From: a virus | DNA: 48,069 nucleotides | IMG/VR virus record: IMGVR_UViG_3300042398_000275 | Span: 1 to 48,069 of that record | Strand: one strand, 5' to 3' | In this document: in pieces, positions 40,669-48,069 of the stretch | How positions within the stretch are numbered: the first letter of the stretch is position 1 | How the letters are laid out: each line of letters begins with the position of its first letter | Notes under the pieces: model-generated | Databases searched by the model: none | What the model saw: only the letters and a program-made list of their open reading frames with translations | What the model was told of the DNA's origin: nothing | Translations under genes and position numbers: made by a program

Positions 40669-42725
40669 AACTTTGGTTTAGTATAGTTGAACATAATTTC
40701 AACAGTGAAGGGTTACTCAATATACTTGAGGAAGCAGTAAGTAAAAACGCCGATGAAGTTGTATTACTTGCCGAAACAGAATGGCAAACGCCCGGTCTAT
40801 ATGATGCAATAGTTAATAGATACAATGACAAGAACGTTAAGTTAACTATTATATATTGTTCAGTCAACAGTCCATATTATGAGAAATTCTGTAGCGACAC
40901 CGGCCTAGATATTAACAATTTACATTTCTGGCCTACCTATTGGTTGACTTGGAGCTTTGAGAATCTCTGTAGTACAGGAACATATCAGAACTTTACCGTT
41001 AATCCTGATGAACTTATATATCCATTTATATCATTAAACAACCGTAGTCACTTACATCGTTGTGTGTTTATGGATGAGTTGGCTAAGCAGAATCTAATTG
41101 ATAAGGGTGTAGTAACATGGGTCAAGCATTTGAATGAGAACCTAAACTATCCTTATCAACACTTTGATAATCGTCAATTAACATTAGAAGATGATTTTAA
41201 AACAAAGCTTGATTCATTCTTGATTCCTAAAGAGTTTAATCAATCATTGTTTCACGTAGTAACAGAAGCCACACACATTGCAGGGTTTATCAGTGAAAAG
41301 ACCGCTATCCCATTACTATTACAGAAGCCTTTTTTTGTAATATCGGCCCCAGGATATGTAAAGCATTTAGATGATTTAGGTTTTAAACGCTATGACGAGA
41401 TTATCGATTATAGTTATGACGATATAGAAGACCTACAACTACGTACAGAAAAGTTTGTTGACAATATTCATAGATTTAAGGACTTGAATCTAAAAGAAAC
41501 ATATGAGTTGCTAAGACCAAAGATTGAATATAATCACAAACGTGCATTACAGTTAATCCATGACCCTAATCAAATTCCTGATTTAATCAAAGAACGATAC
41601 GAAATCATTGAAAAAGAAGGTCGTACAATGCTTACTGACCATAGATATGTTAAGCTTGTTACTGATACAATGGACCCGTTAACAATGCATATTTGGGATA
41701 ATGATTTAAAAGAAAAAATCTTAAATATTCCTAATAGGTATTACGGTATAAACAGAATTATCCTTAACTCTGCGATAGAATACAATTATGATTTTATTGG
41801 CGGGCATAGAGATTTAATGAATTTTCTCATTCATATAACCAATAGATCAAACATTAAATTAGACATTATTACCGGTACACATTCCAATTACAAAAAAATC
41901 AATACTGATTTACATGAACATGTTAGTGTATATTACTGGCCTACGTTTTGGTTAACTATGTTGCTTATGCGTTTGTCGGTCAGTCCTAATTATCAGATGA
42001 ACAATTCAATTGGATTAGACATTCAAAAGATGCGTGTGAATGAACATACCCCTTTGCGTTATCCATATATCACAATGAATAAAGCTCCTAAGGTTCATCG
42101 TGCTATGATGATGGATATGCTTGCTAAGTATGAATTGATTGACAAGGGCGTGTGTATTTGGCGTGAACCTGCATGTAACTATCAGTATCAATATTGGACT
42201 GAAGAACTGTTAATGCGTGACCAAAAAGAAGGCTTTAGATATCAAGAACAACTACCAGTAGAGTATGCACTATCGTTCATGCAGATTGTTCCTGAATCTG
42301 ATGAAGAAATCTTTACAATGAGCGAAAAGACAGGCATGGCACTGTACTTCAACAAGCCGTTCTTAGTTATGGGTTGCATGAACTTTCACAAGATTCTGCA
42401 AGAACTTGGATTCAAACTGTATGACGAATTGTTTGATTATAGCTTTGACAGTGAGCCAGATACACTAAAGCGTTGCGAGTTAATTGCTCAAAACGTACAG
42501 CGTTATGCTGATAAGACTCCTGATGAATTAAAAGAATTGTATAAGTTAGTGTTTGAAAAATGTGTATATAACAAAGAAGTAGCAATCAAATTAGCCACAA
42601 ATAGTGAACTAATTCCTGAGGTTTGGCAAGACTTAGTGGACAGTCAATTGAAAAATAATATAGCCGACAGTGCTCCCGATATAAATAATTTCATCAAATC
42701 CACCAAGCATGAATTTAGACTTTAA
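40665..42725 (+). CDS. Duplicated EKT-domain protein, probable double GT-B-like glycosyltransferase
   Basis: 686 residues made of two related halves. Each half has FWPT(Y/F)WLT-type sequence (HFWPTYWLTW; YYWPTFWLTM), then a N-x-x-x-HR block (SLNNRSHLHRCVFMDELA; TMNKAPKVHRAMMMDMLA) ending LIDKGV, then the EKT block (E211 in SEKTAIPLLLQKPFFVI; E554 in SEKTGMALYFNKPFLVM) and the GFK(R/L)YDE segment with YDDIED or SFDSEP. The halves match along nearly their whole length, so this is an internal duplication and fusion. Two active sites with different acceptors, or one active and one structural half, are both possible. It overlaps neighbours by 4 and 17 bases. Confidence 0.6.
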   Translation: MKLWFSIVEHNFNSEGLLNILEEAVSKNADEVVLLAETEWQTPGLYDAIVNRYNDKNVKLTIIYCSVNSPYYEKFCSDTGLDINNLHFWPTYWLTWSFENLCSTGTYQNFTVNPDELIYPFISLNNRSHLHRCVFMDELAKQNLIDKGVVTWVKHLNENLNYPYQHFDNRQLTLEDDFKTKLDSFLIPKEFNQSLFHVVTEATHIAGFISEKTAIPLLLQKPFFVISAPGYVKHLDDLGFKRYDEIIDYSYDDIEDLQLRTEKFVDNIHRFKDLNLKETYELLRPKIEYNHKRALQLIHDPNQIPDLIKERYEIIEKEGRTMLTDHRYVKLVTDTMDPLTMHIWDNDLKEKILNIPNRYYGINRIILNSAIEYNYDFIGGHRDLMNFLIHITNRSNIKLDIITGTHSNYKKINTDLHEHVSVYYWPTFWLTMLLMRLSVSPNYQMNNSIGLDIQKMRVNEHTPLRYPYITMNKAPKVHRAMMMDMLAKYELIDKGVCIWREPACNYQYQYWTEELLMRDQKEGFRYQEQLPVEYALSFMQIVPESDEEIFTMSEKTGMALYFNKPFLVMGCMNFHKILQELGFKLYDELFDYSFDSEPDTLKRCELIAQNVQRYADKTPDELKELYKLVFEKCVYNKEVAIKLATNSELIPEVWQDLVDSQLKNNIADSAPDINNFIKSTKHEFRL

Positions 42726-43521
42726 AAAATATAAACGCATATTCGCATTTGGGTGCAGTTTTACGCACTACAAGTGGCCAACGTGGGCAGACTTAATATC
42801 AATCGAATCCCCTGACGCAATCTATCGTAACTATGGCTTTGCAGGCATGGGCAACCTAGCTATTTCAACACGTATCATTGAGGGTAGCAAACGTTTCAAC
42901 TTCAATAGTGATGACTTAATCTTAGTAATGTGGTCTACATTCTGTAGAGAAGATCGTTGGCTTAACGGCAGATGGTTTACTCAAGGCAGTGTGTATAATT
43001 CAACATATCCAGAAGATTGGATCAGAGATTACACTGACCCTAATGGTTACTTAATACGTGACCACGCACTAATCTATTCAACAAATCAGTATATAAAGAG
43101 TTTGGACTGTGATTCAGTCATACTCAAAAGTAGCCCCTTCGACTATACAGAAACAAACCCTGACAAAGAATCAGCTTATGTGCGTGATCAATTGTCACTC
43201 ATATACAAGAATGACTACAATAATTTGCCACTAGACTTTTATACATTTAATGGTAGTAGTTGGGGAAATGATACACAAGAATTTTTCGATGACTATAATA
43301 CTGATATAAAAATTCAAACTTGGCGCACAGATAGTCATCCATTTTCAGGATCCTATGTGAAATACCTAGAATTTATAGGCATTAAACTAAGTGATAGTAC
43401 AAAACGATTCGCAAATACATTTGACGAATTTATTAAAAGAAAACCTAAGATCACAGAGATGAATAAAAACATCGATTTTCTAAGACAGAATGTTGATCTA
43501 GGTGTAAATAGAATTTTTTGA
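42709..43521 (+). CDS. SGNH/GDSL-type hydrolase 2
   Basis: 270 residues. Block one is FAFGCSFTHYK with S17 as likely nucleophile; GFAGMGNLAIS supplies the Gly and N49 of the oxyanion side; D208-S-H210 (RTDSHPFSGSYVKYL) is the probable Asp/His of the last block. About 50 residues follow that are charged and helical, with no clear role. Compared with the first SGNH protein it shares the GCS-(W/F)-T opening and the glycine-rich Asn block but little else, so the two probably act on different acyl groups. It has no signal peptide. Its ATG lies 17 bases inside the duplicated glycosyltransferase gene. Confidence 0.6.
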   Translation: MNLDFKKYKRIFAFGCSFTHYKWPTWADLISIESPDAIYRNYGFAGMGNLAISTRIIEGSKRFNFNSDDLILVMWSTFCREDRWLNGRWFTQGSVYNSTYPEDWIRDYTDPNGYLIRDHALIYSTNQYIKSLDCDSVILKSSPFDYTETNPDKESAYVRDQLSLIYKNDYNNLPLDFYTFNGSSWGNDTQEFFDDYNTDIKIQTWRTDSHPFSGSYVKYLEFIGIKLSDSTKRFANTFDEFIKRKPKITEMNKNIDFLRQNVDLGVNRIF

Positions 43522-43534
43522 TTTTGAGGAACAC

Positions 43535-46500
43535 ATGAAAAAAGTAGCAATGATTGGTGTAGGTAAGTTAGGACAAGATTGTGCAGAGGTTATGGCTGAC
43601 GCAGGGTATGACGTTGTAGGATATGACGTAGAGACTAGGCTTCCAATGTTCCCTATGAAAGATACAATTGAAGAAGCAGTTAAAGACAGAGACTTAATCT
43701 TCATCGCGGCCCCTACTCCGCACGATCCTATCTACGGTGGTGAAACACCAACAAGTCACTTGCCTAACAAGGACTTTGACTATACTATCGTTACAGATAT
43801 CTTGAAAGAGGTCAATAAACACGTTAATAGAAGTCAATTGGTTGTCCTCATCAGCACAGTGCTACCCGGAACAGTTCGTAGCATCCTAGAGCCTTGTATC
43901 ACTAATGCAAGATTCATCTACAACCCATACTTAATTGCTATGGGTACTGTAAAATGGGATATGGTAAATCCAGAGATGGTAATCATTGGCACAGAAGATG
44001 GTAGCCTCACGGGTGATGCTAGTGAACTAATTGACTTCTATAAAGTGTTTATGCAGAATGATCCACGATATGAAGTTGGTACATGGGACGAAGCAGAATC
44101 TATCAAGATATTCTACAACACATTTATCAGTACTAAGCTTGCACTTGTAAACATGATCCAAGACGTTGCTGAAACAAATGGTAATATTAACGTTGACATA
44201 GTTACAAATGCATTAGCAAAGAGTAACTATCGCATCACTGGCCCTGCATACATGAAAGCGGCTTTTGGTGATGCAGGAGCATGTCACCCGCGTGATAACA
44301 TTGCATTGCGTTATCTGTCCGATAGGTTAGATATGGGCTATGACTTGTTTGATGCTATTATGAAAGCACGTGAAGTACAAGCAGAGCGTATGGCATTACG
44401 TTGCTTGCGTAATGGTAAGAACATTACTATCGTTGGTAAAGCGTATAAGCCTGCAGTTCCATATACAATTGGTAGTGCTAGTATGTTAGTAGGTTACTAT
44501 ATTGAGAAGCATGGTGGCAACTTAAACTACTATGATCCTAACACTGGTGATATGGACTTGCGTGAAGACTGGACACACGTATACTTAATAGGCTATTGGG
44601 AAGATTGGGTTGAGAAGTTACAGTTTAGCGATCCAGGCTGTGTAGTTATTGATCCATGGCGTAAGCTAACAACTAGACAACACACTGGTGAAATCATTCA
44701 TTATGGTGACACACGATCAAAGAAAACATACAGTGTCCCTGAATCTACTATTCAGACAATGCGTAATCAAGTCTATGAGATGTTCACTGATTTAAGACAA
44801 CATGATAGTGAAATTCATTTGGTTGATAGTACTATTAACATGGACACAACATTTGTATTGCGTCCAACAGAAGATTTAGTAAAAGAATTGCTTGAAGCAA
44901 AAGCACAAGGTCGTAGTAAGTTCTTGTTCTTTGCACCAACAGAAGCATTTATGCCTCATGTAGTGTCTAAAGTTCAACGTCTTGCTAGCATACTAGATGG
45001 TAAAATCGATGAAGCTGATATTACAGTTATTACCGGCGTCATTGACGCTGATGAAGTTTACGAACGCCTTTTAAAAAAAAACGGTTGGAACAAGCGGCTT
45101 AATCTATTAAACTGTCATTTCTTTAATTACATAACCACTACGTATGCTCGTGGCTACGAGTTTATTGGTGGATATGATGTACGTTTCCGTGGCAAGATAT
45201 TTACTTGCTTTAATAAACTAAACCGTGAACACCGTCTAGTATTACTAGAACGTATGTTACGAACTAACCTGATTGATAATGCATATTATTCATTTGAGGG
45301 TGAGAGCGACTTTAAACAAAACATTCCAACACTAAGCAATGAAGAATTCCCAGAAATCAAACGCAATGAAGACCGTTTCCCTATTCGATTAAACATTACA
45401 CCTGAACGTCATAACCCAGTTGACATTCAGCCTGATGATTTACATTATTACAAAGACAGCTATTTTTCAATCGTATCTGAGACACTGTTCTATAATAAAG
45501 ATAGACTGGGTCAAGCACATAGACCTTTTGTTGAGGACTCATTGTTCTTAACAGAAAAAACATATCGTTGCTTTGCAACATTGCATCCATTCATATTAAT
45601 GGCTCGTCCTCATTCATTGAAAGAGTTGCGTAAGCAGGGCTACAAAACATTTACTCCGTTTATTAATGAATCATATGATGATATTGAAGACGATAACCAA
45701 CGCTTTGAGGCTATCTTTAAGGAAATCGTTAGATTGAATCTCTTTACAGGTGCTGATTGGACATTGTGGCAAGAAGGTATCAAACCTATCGTAGAATATA
45801 ACAAAGAATTCTTTCACAATAACAAAGACTTTGCTATTACAAAAGACTATTTACGTTACTTTGGTCATGCTGTTCCTGCTCAAATTGTTGTACAAGAACA
45901 ACCTAAAACTGAAACACCTAAGTTAGAACAGGAATCAATGATTGAATCAGTAATACAACGACTTATTAACGGCTCTCCACCAGAACCAGAACCCAAAGAT
46001 TTAACACCAATGGAAGCATTGAGTAATAAACTAGATTGGAGAAACAGTCAAGTTGTTTACGATAATGGAATAACACTTAACTTCCCATGTCATATTGATG
46101 GTGGGGGAGATTTATATAGAAATGAATTGATAGCATTGATTGAAAGAACCGGACAGAAAACTAATTATGAATCAGCACTTGATTGGTGTGCAGGTCATGG
46201 ACCTTTTGGTTTTGAATTAATAGATAGTAACATTGCAGAAATTGTAACGTTTATGGATTCCTACGCACCTGCGATAGAATCATGTATTAAGAATGCACAG
46301 GAAAACAACATCGCTGATAAGGTAACTGGTTACACATGTGATAAGATATCATTGATTCCAATAACTGAAAAGTTTGATTTGGTAGTGGCAAACCCTCCCC
46401 ATAGTAATATTACAACCTATATAGAAAAGAATGAATTCTTTGCAAACACTGTTAGAATGATAGTTGATGAGGGATTTGAAATGCATAGAGAATTCTTTGA

Positions 46501-46672
46501 CAATATTCATAAGTACTTAACTGATGATGCTGATGTATACATTACCGCCGGCAACAACTTAACACCCTTTGCAAATTGGGCATATGCAGGTCAATTGAAG
46601 TTTATGGGTTTTAGTCCATGTGCTAGTGCTCAAGGTGGTATCTATCATTTTAGAAAAATTACTCCAAACTGA
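43535..46672 (+). CDS. Trifunctional fusion: nucleotide-sugar 6-dehydrogenase, EKT domain, methyltransferase
   Basis: 1,045 residues. Residues 1-400 form a UDP-glucose/GDP-mannose dehydrogenase: NAD motif MIGVGKLG, STVLPGT, the catalytic C250 in GACHPRDNIAL and GKAYKPAVPYTIGSAS; the product would be a uronic acid. Residues ~400-810 hold an EKT unit: FNKLNREHRLVLLERML, then E674 in TEKTYRCFATLHPFILM, KQGYKTFTPF and ESYDDIEDDNQR. After a Pro/Glu-rich linker (~812-850) comes a methyltransferase with DWCAGHGPFGFE at ~882 and VVANPPHS at ~950, like the NPPY type of PrmC/HemK-class enzymes. GAGGA lies four bases before the ATG. The fusion implies that oxidation, transfer and methylation act on one product. 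It ends the cassette. Confidence 0.75.
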   Translation: MKKVAMIGVGKLGQDCAEVMADAGYDVVGYDVETRLPMFPMKDTIEEAVKDRDLIFIAAPTPHDPIYGGETPTSHLPNKDFDYTIVTDILKEVNKHVNRSQLVVLISTVLPGTVRSILEPCITNARFIYNPYLIAMGTVKWDMVNPEMVIIGTEDGSLTGDASELIDFYKVFMQNDPRYEVGTWDEAESIKIFYNTFISTKLALVNMIQDVAETNGNINVDIVTNALAKSNYRITGPAYMKAAFGDAGACHPRDNIALRYLSDRLDMGYDLFDAIMKAREVQAERMALRCLRNGKNITIVGKAYKPAVPYTIGSASMLVGYYIEKHGGNLNYYDPNTGDMDLREDWTHVYLIGYWEDWVEKLQFSDPGCVVIDPWRKLTTRQHTGEIIHYGDTRSKKTYSVPESTIQTMRNQVYEMFTDLRQHDSEIHLVDSTINMDTTFVLRPTEDLVKELLEAKAQGRSKFLFFAPTEAFMPHVVSKVQRLASILDGKIDEADITVITGVIDADEVYERLLKKNGWNKRLNLLNCHFFNYITTTYARGYEFIGGYDVRFRGKIFTCFNKLNREHRLVLLERMLRTNLIDNAYYSFEGESDFKQNIPTLSNEEFPEIKRNEDRFPIRLNITPERHNPVDIQPDDLHYYKDSYFSIVSETLFYNKDRLGQAHRPFVEDSLFLTEKTYRCFATLHPFILMARPHSLKELRKQGYKTFTPFINESYDDIEDDNQRFEAIFKEIVRLNLFTGADWTLWQEGIKPIVEYNKEFFHNNKDFAITKDYLRYFGHAVPAQIVVQEQPKTETPKLEQESMIESVIQRLINGSPPEPEPKDLTPMEALSNKLDWRNSQVVYDNGITLNFPCHIDGGGDLYRNELIALIERTGQKTNYESALDWCAGHGPFGFELIDSNIAEIVTFMDSYAPAIESCIKNAQENNIADKVTGYTCDKISLIPITEKFDLVVANPPHSNITTYIEKNEFFANTVRMIVDEGFEMHREFFDNIHKYLTDDADVYITAGNNLTPFANWAYAGQLKFMGFSPCASAQGGIYHFRKITPN

Positions 46673-46701
46673 TTGCAAATTCAGTAATTCAATAGTATAA
46701 T
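46673..46701 (+). promoter_or_regulatory. sigma70-like promoter between cassette and last gene
   Basis: TTGCAA at 46673-46678 and TATAAT at 46696-46701 are separated by exactly 17 bases, the ideal spacing for host sigma70 polymerase. It begins one base after the stop of the fusion gene, and transcription would start near 46708, just before the AGGAG ribosome site at 46715. The -35 box matches TTGACA at four of six positions; the -10 box is perfect. Confidence 0.65.
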
Positions 46702-46725
46702 AATAAAGAAACCTAGGAGCAAATT

Positions 46726-48069
46726 TTGGATTTTACTTTAAGATCATTGGCAGTTGACGAACTAAAGCCTAAGGAACGTCCCACAGAGGATATCGCGGAT
46801 GCACGCCATCGTAGTATGATGGAAGCAATTGCTCCTTATGCTAAGACGACTGTACAAAAGAACTTAACTCCTGTATATGTTGATTACAAGACCCGCAACA
46901 CAAAACTAGCATTAGTATTGTGTCCTGAATGGTCACCCTACATGCCCCCGTTTAGTCTTGCCCGATTGAGCGGTGTTGCTAAGAGTTCGGGTTATGAGAC
47001 ACACATAATTGACTTGAACGTTAAAGCGTATAACGCATTTAAGAAAGACTGGTGGCCTAATCAAAGAATTCCATTCAGACTATGGGATCCTTCTAGCTCT
47101 TGGCATTGGATGGGCGATACTTACATGAATGATATTCATCCATTGTTAGGTCCTGAGATATTAAGCCCTGCAGTAGATAAGATCATTGAAATGAATCCTG
47201 ATGTAGTAGGCTTCAGTGTTTACTATATCAGTGAAGAACCTACCAAGTGGATGTGTCAAGAGATTAAGCGTAGAGCACCTCACATTAAGATTGCTGTAGG
47301 TGGACCTAACGTACACAAGAGTTGGTTCGCAACACATCCATACTATGACTATGTTGTAGTAGGTGAAGGTGAACAGAACTTACTTGTCATGCTTGACGAG
47401 ATTGAAGAAAAGAAAGAAGTAGAATATCCTCGCTATCTTACACAGCCTGAAGAACAACGTATCAATATTAACGGTTTGCCGATGCCTGACTATGAATCTA
47501 TTGATTTCAGTCAGTATGAATTACCTAATGGTGTGAATAGTGAGATATCACGCGGATGTACAGCTAAGTGTACATTCTGTGAAGAAACACACTTCTGGAA
47601 GTATCGTCAGCGTCAGAGTGTTGACTTGATTACTGAAGTTGAGTGGTTGTATTACAATAAAGGTACAGATATTATTTGGTTCATTGATAGTCTTATCAAT
47701 GGTAACCCTAAAGAACTACGTGCGTTTGCTCTTGCTCTTAAAGAGAAAGACTTGAAAGTAAAGTGGACAGGCTATGCACGTTGCGATGGTCGTATGGACC
47801 TAGCGTTCTTACAAGACTTGGCAGATGGCGGCTGTATCATGTTTAACTTTGGTGTTGAATCAGGTTCACAAAAAGTTCTTGATGACATGGCTAAAGGTGT
47901 TACTATTAAAGAGATGGAACAAAATTTCATCGATTGTAAAAAAGTTGGTATCTGGGCAGCTACTAATTGGATTGTAGGATTTCCCACAGAAGACTACCAA
48001 GACTATAGTGACACAATGACATTCTTATGGCGTATGCGTAACAACAATATCAACAACGCAGGACTAGGT
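46726..48069 (+). CDS. B12-binding-domain-type radical SAM protein, 3' end outside window (TTG start)
   Basis: 448 codons are visible and the frame is open at the right edge. After a 55-residue N-terminal extension, residues ~60-230 form a B12-binding-like domain (KLALVLCPEWSPYMPP, PDVVGFSVYYISEE, IAVGGPNVHKSW, YVVVGEGEQNLL). The SAM cluster is C278-x3-C282-x2-C285 (SRGCTAKCTFC), followed by IIWFIDSLINGN and FNFGVESGSQKVLDDM, typical of the B12-radical SAM superfamily. The DxHxxG cobalamin motif is not clear. The TTG at 46726 is chosen because AGGAG lies six bases before it; no ATG occurs earlier in this frame after the previous gene. It differs from the other B12-type protein of the cassette. 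It probably opens a new operon from its own sigma70-like promoter. Confidence 0.75.
   Translation, partial: MDFTLRSLAVDELKPKERPTEDIADARHRSMMEAIAPYAKTTVQKNLTPVYVDYKTRNTKLALVLCPEWSPYMPPFSLARLSGVAKSSGYETHIIDLNVKAYNAFKKDWWPNQRIPFRLWDPSSSWHWMGDTYMNDIHPLLGPEILSPAVDKIIEMNPDVVGFSVYYISEEPTKWMCQEIKRRAPHIKIAVGGPNVHKSWFATHPYYDYVVVGEGEQNLLVMLDEIEEKKEVEYPRYLTQPEEQRININGLPMPDYESIDFSQYELPNGVNSEISRGCTAKCTFCEETHFWKYRQRQSVDLITEVEWLYYNKGTDIIWFIDSLINGNPKELRAFALALKEKDLKVKWTGYARCDGRMDLAFLQDLADGGCIMFNFGVESGSQKVLDDMAKGVTIKEMEQNFIDCKKVGIWAATNWIVGFPTEDYQDYSDTMTFLWRMRNNNINNAGLG

Overview
The window looks like part of the genome of a marine T4-like myovirus (tailed phage). Every convincing gene is on the + strand. The DNA is AT-rich by eye (GC not computed). 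The left end carries baseplate genes in T4 order (gp25-like, then gp6-like). Gene starts are preceded by GATAAATA/CTAAATA boxes like the late promoters of T4 and cyanophages. I see no tRNA, rRNA, CRISPR array, insertion sequence or integrase. The host cannot be read from the sequence; an ocean bacterium is an inference from the resemblance to uncultured marine phage proteins.

Region 1 (1-26364) is the virion structural block: a gp25-like wedge protein cut by the window edge, an enlarged gp6-like protein, one uninterrupted 6,528-codon gene for a giant virion protein, a 50-residue protein, a 206-residue structural protein and two fibre-like proteins. The giant protein has conserved N-terminal and central regions and is loaded with add-on modules: 13 copies of a ~75-90-residue repeat (FGG...YYV...FTIS), two copies of a 46-residue module, two copies of an RGxNGT module, a carbohydrate-binding-like patch, a 7-blade FG-GAP-type beta-propeller and an Asp-box propeller. 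Repeat modules interrupt both propellers.

Region 2 (26413-46672) is a compact, translationally coupled cassette of 15 genes, most overlapping by 4-17 bases. It encodes a conserved small protein, three GT-A-like glycosyltransferases, another small protein, three tandem radical SAM proteins with N-terminal twitch-type cysteine clusters, a fourth radical SAM protein, a GDP-mannose 3,5-epimerase-like enzyme, two SGNH-type hydrolases, a longer radical SAM protein, and a family of GT-B-like proteins sharing an EKT/YDDIED domain present five times in four genes. The last gene fuses a nucleotide-sugar 6-dehydrogenase, one EKT domain and a methyltransferase.

Region 3 (46673-48069) starts with a sigma70-like promoter followed by a TTG-started radical SAM gene with a B12-binding-like N-terminus, cut by the right edge.

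Read together, regions 2 and 3 suggest that the phage makes, modifies and attaches an unusual sugar: the epimerase and dehydrogenase supply the activated sugar, the glycosyltransferases attach it, and SGNH, methyltransferase and radical SAM enzymes modify it. The target could be the fibres and baseplate encoded just upstream, or the host surface. This pathway is inference; the individual enzyme families are recognised from motifs only.
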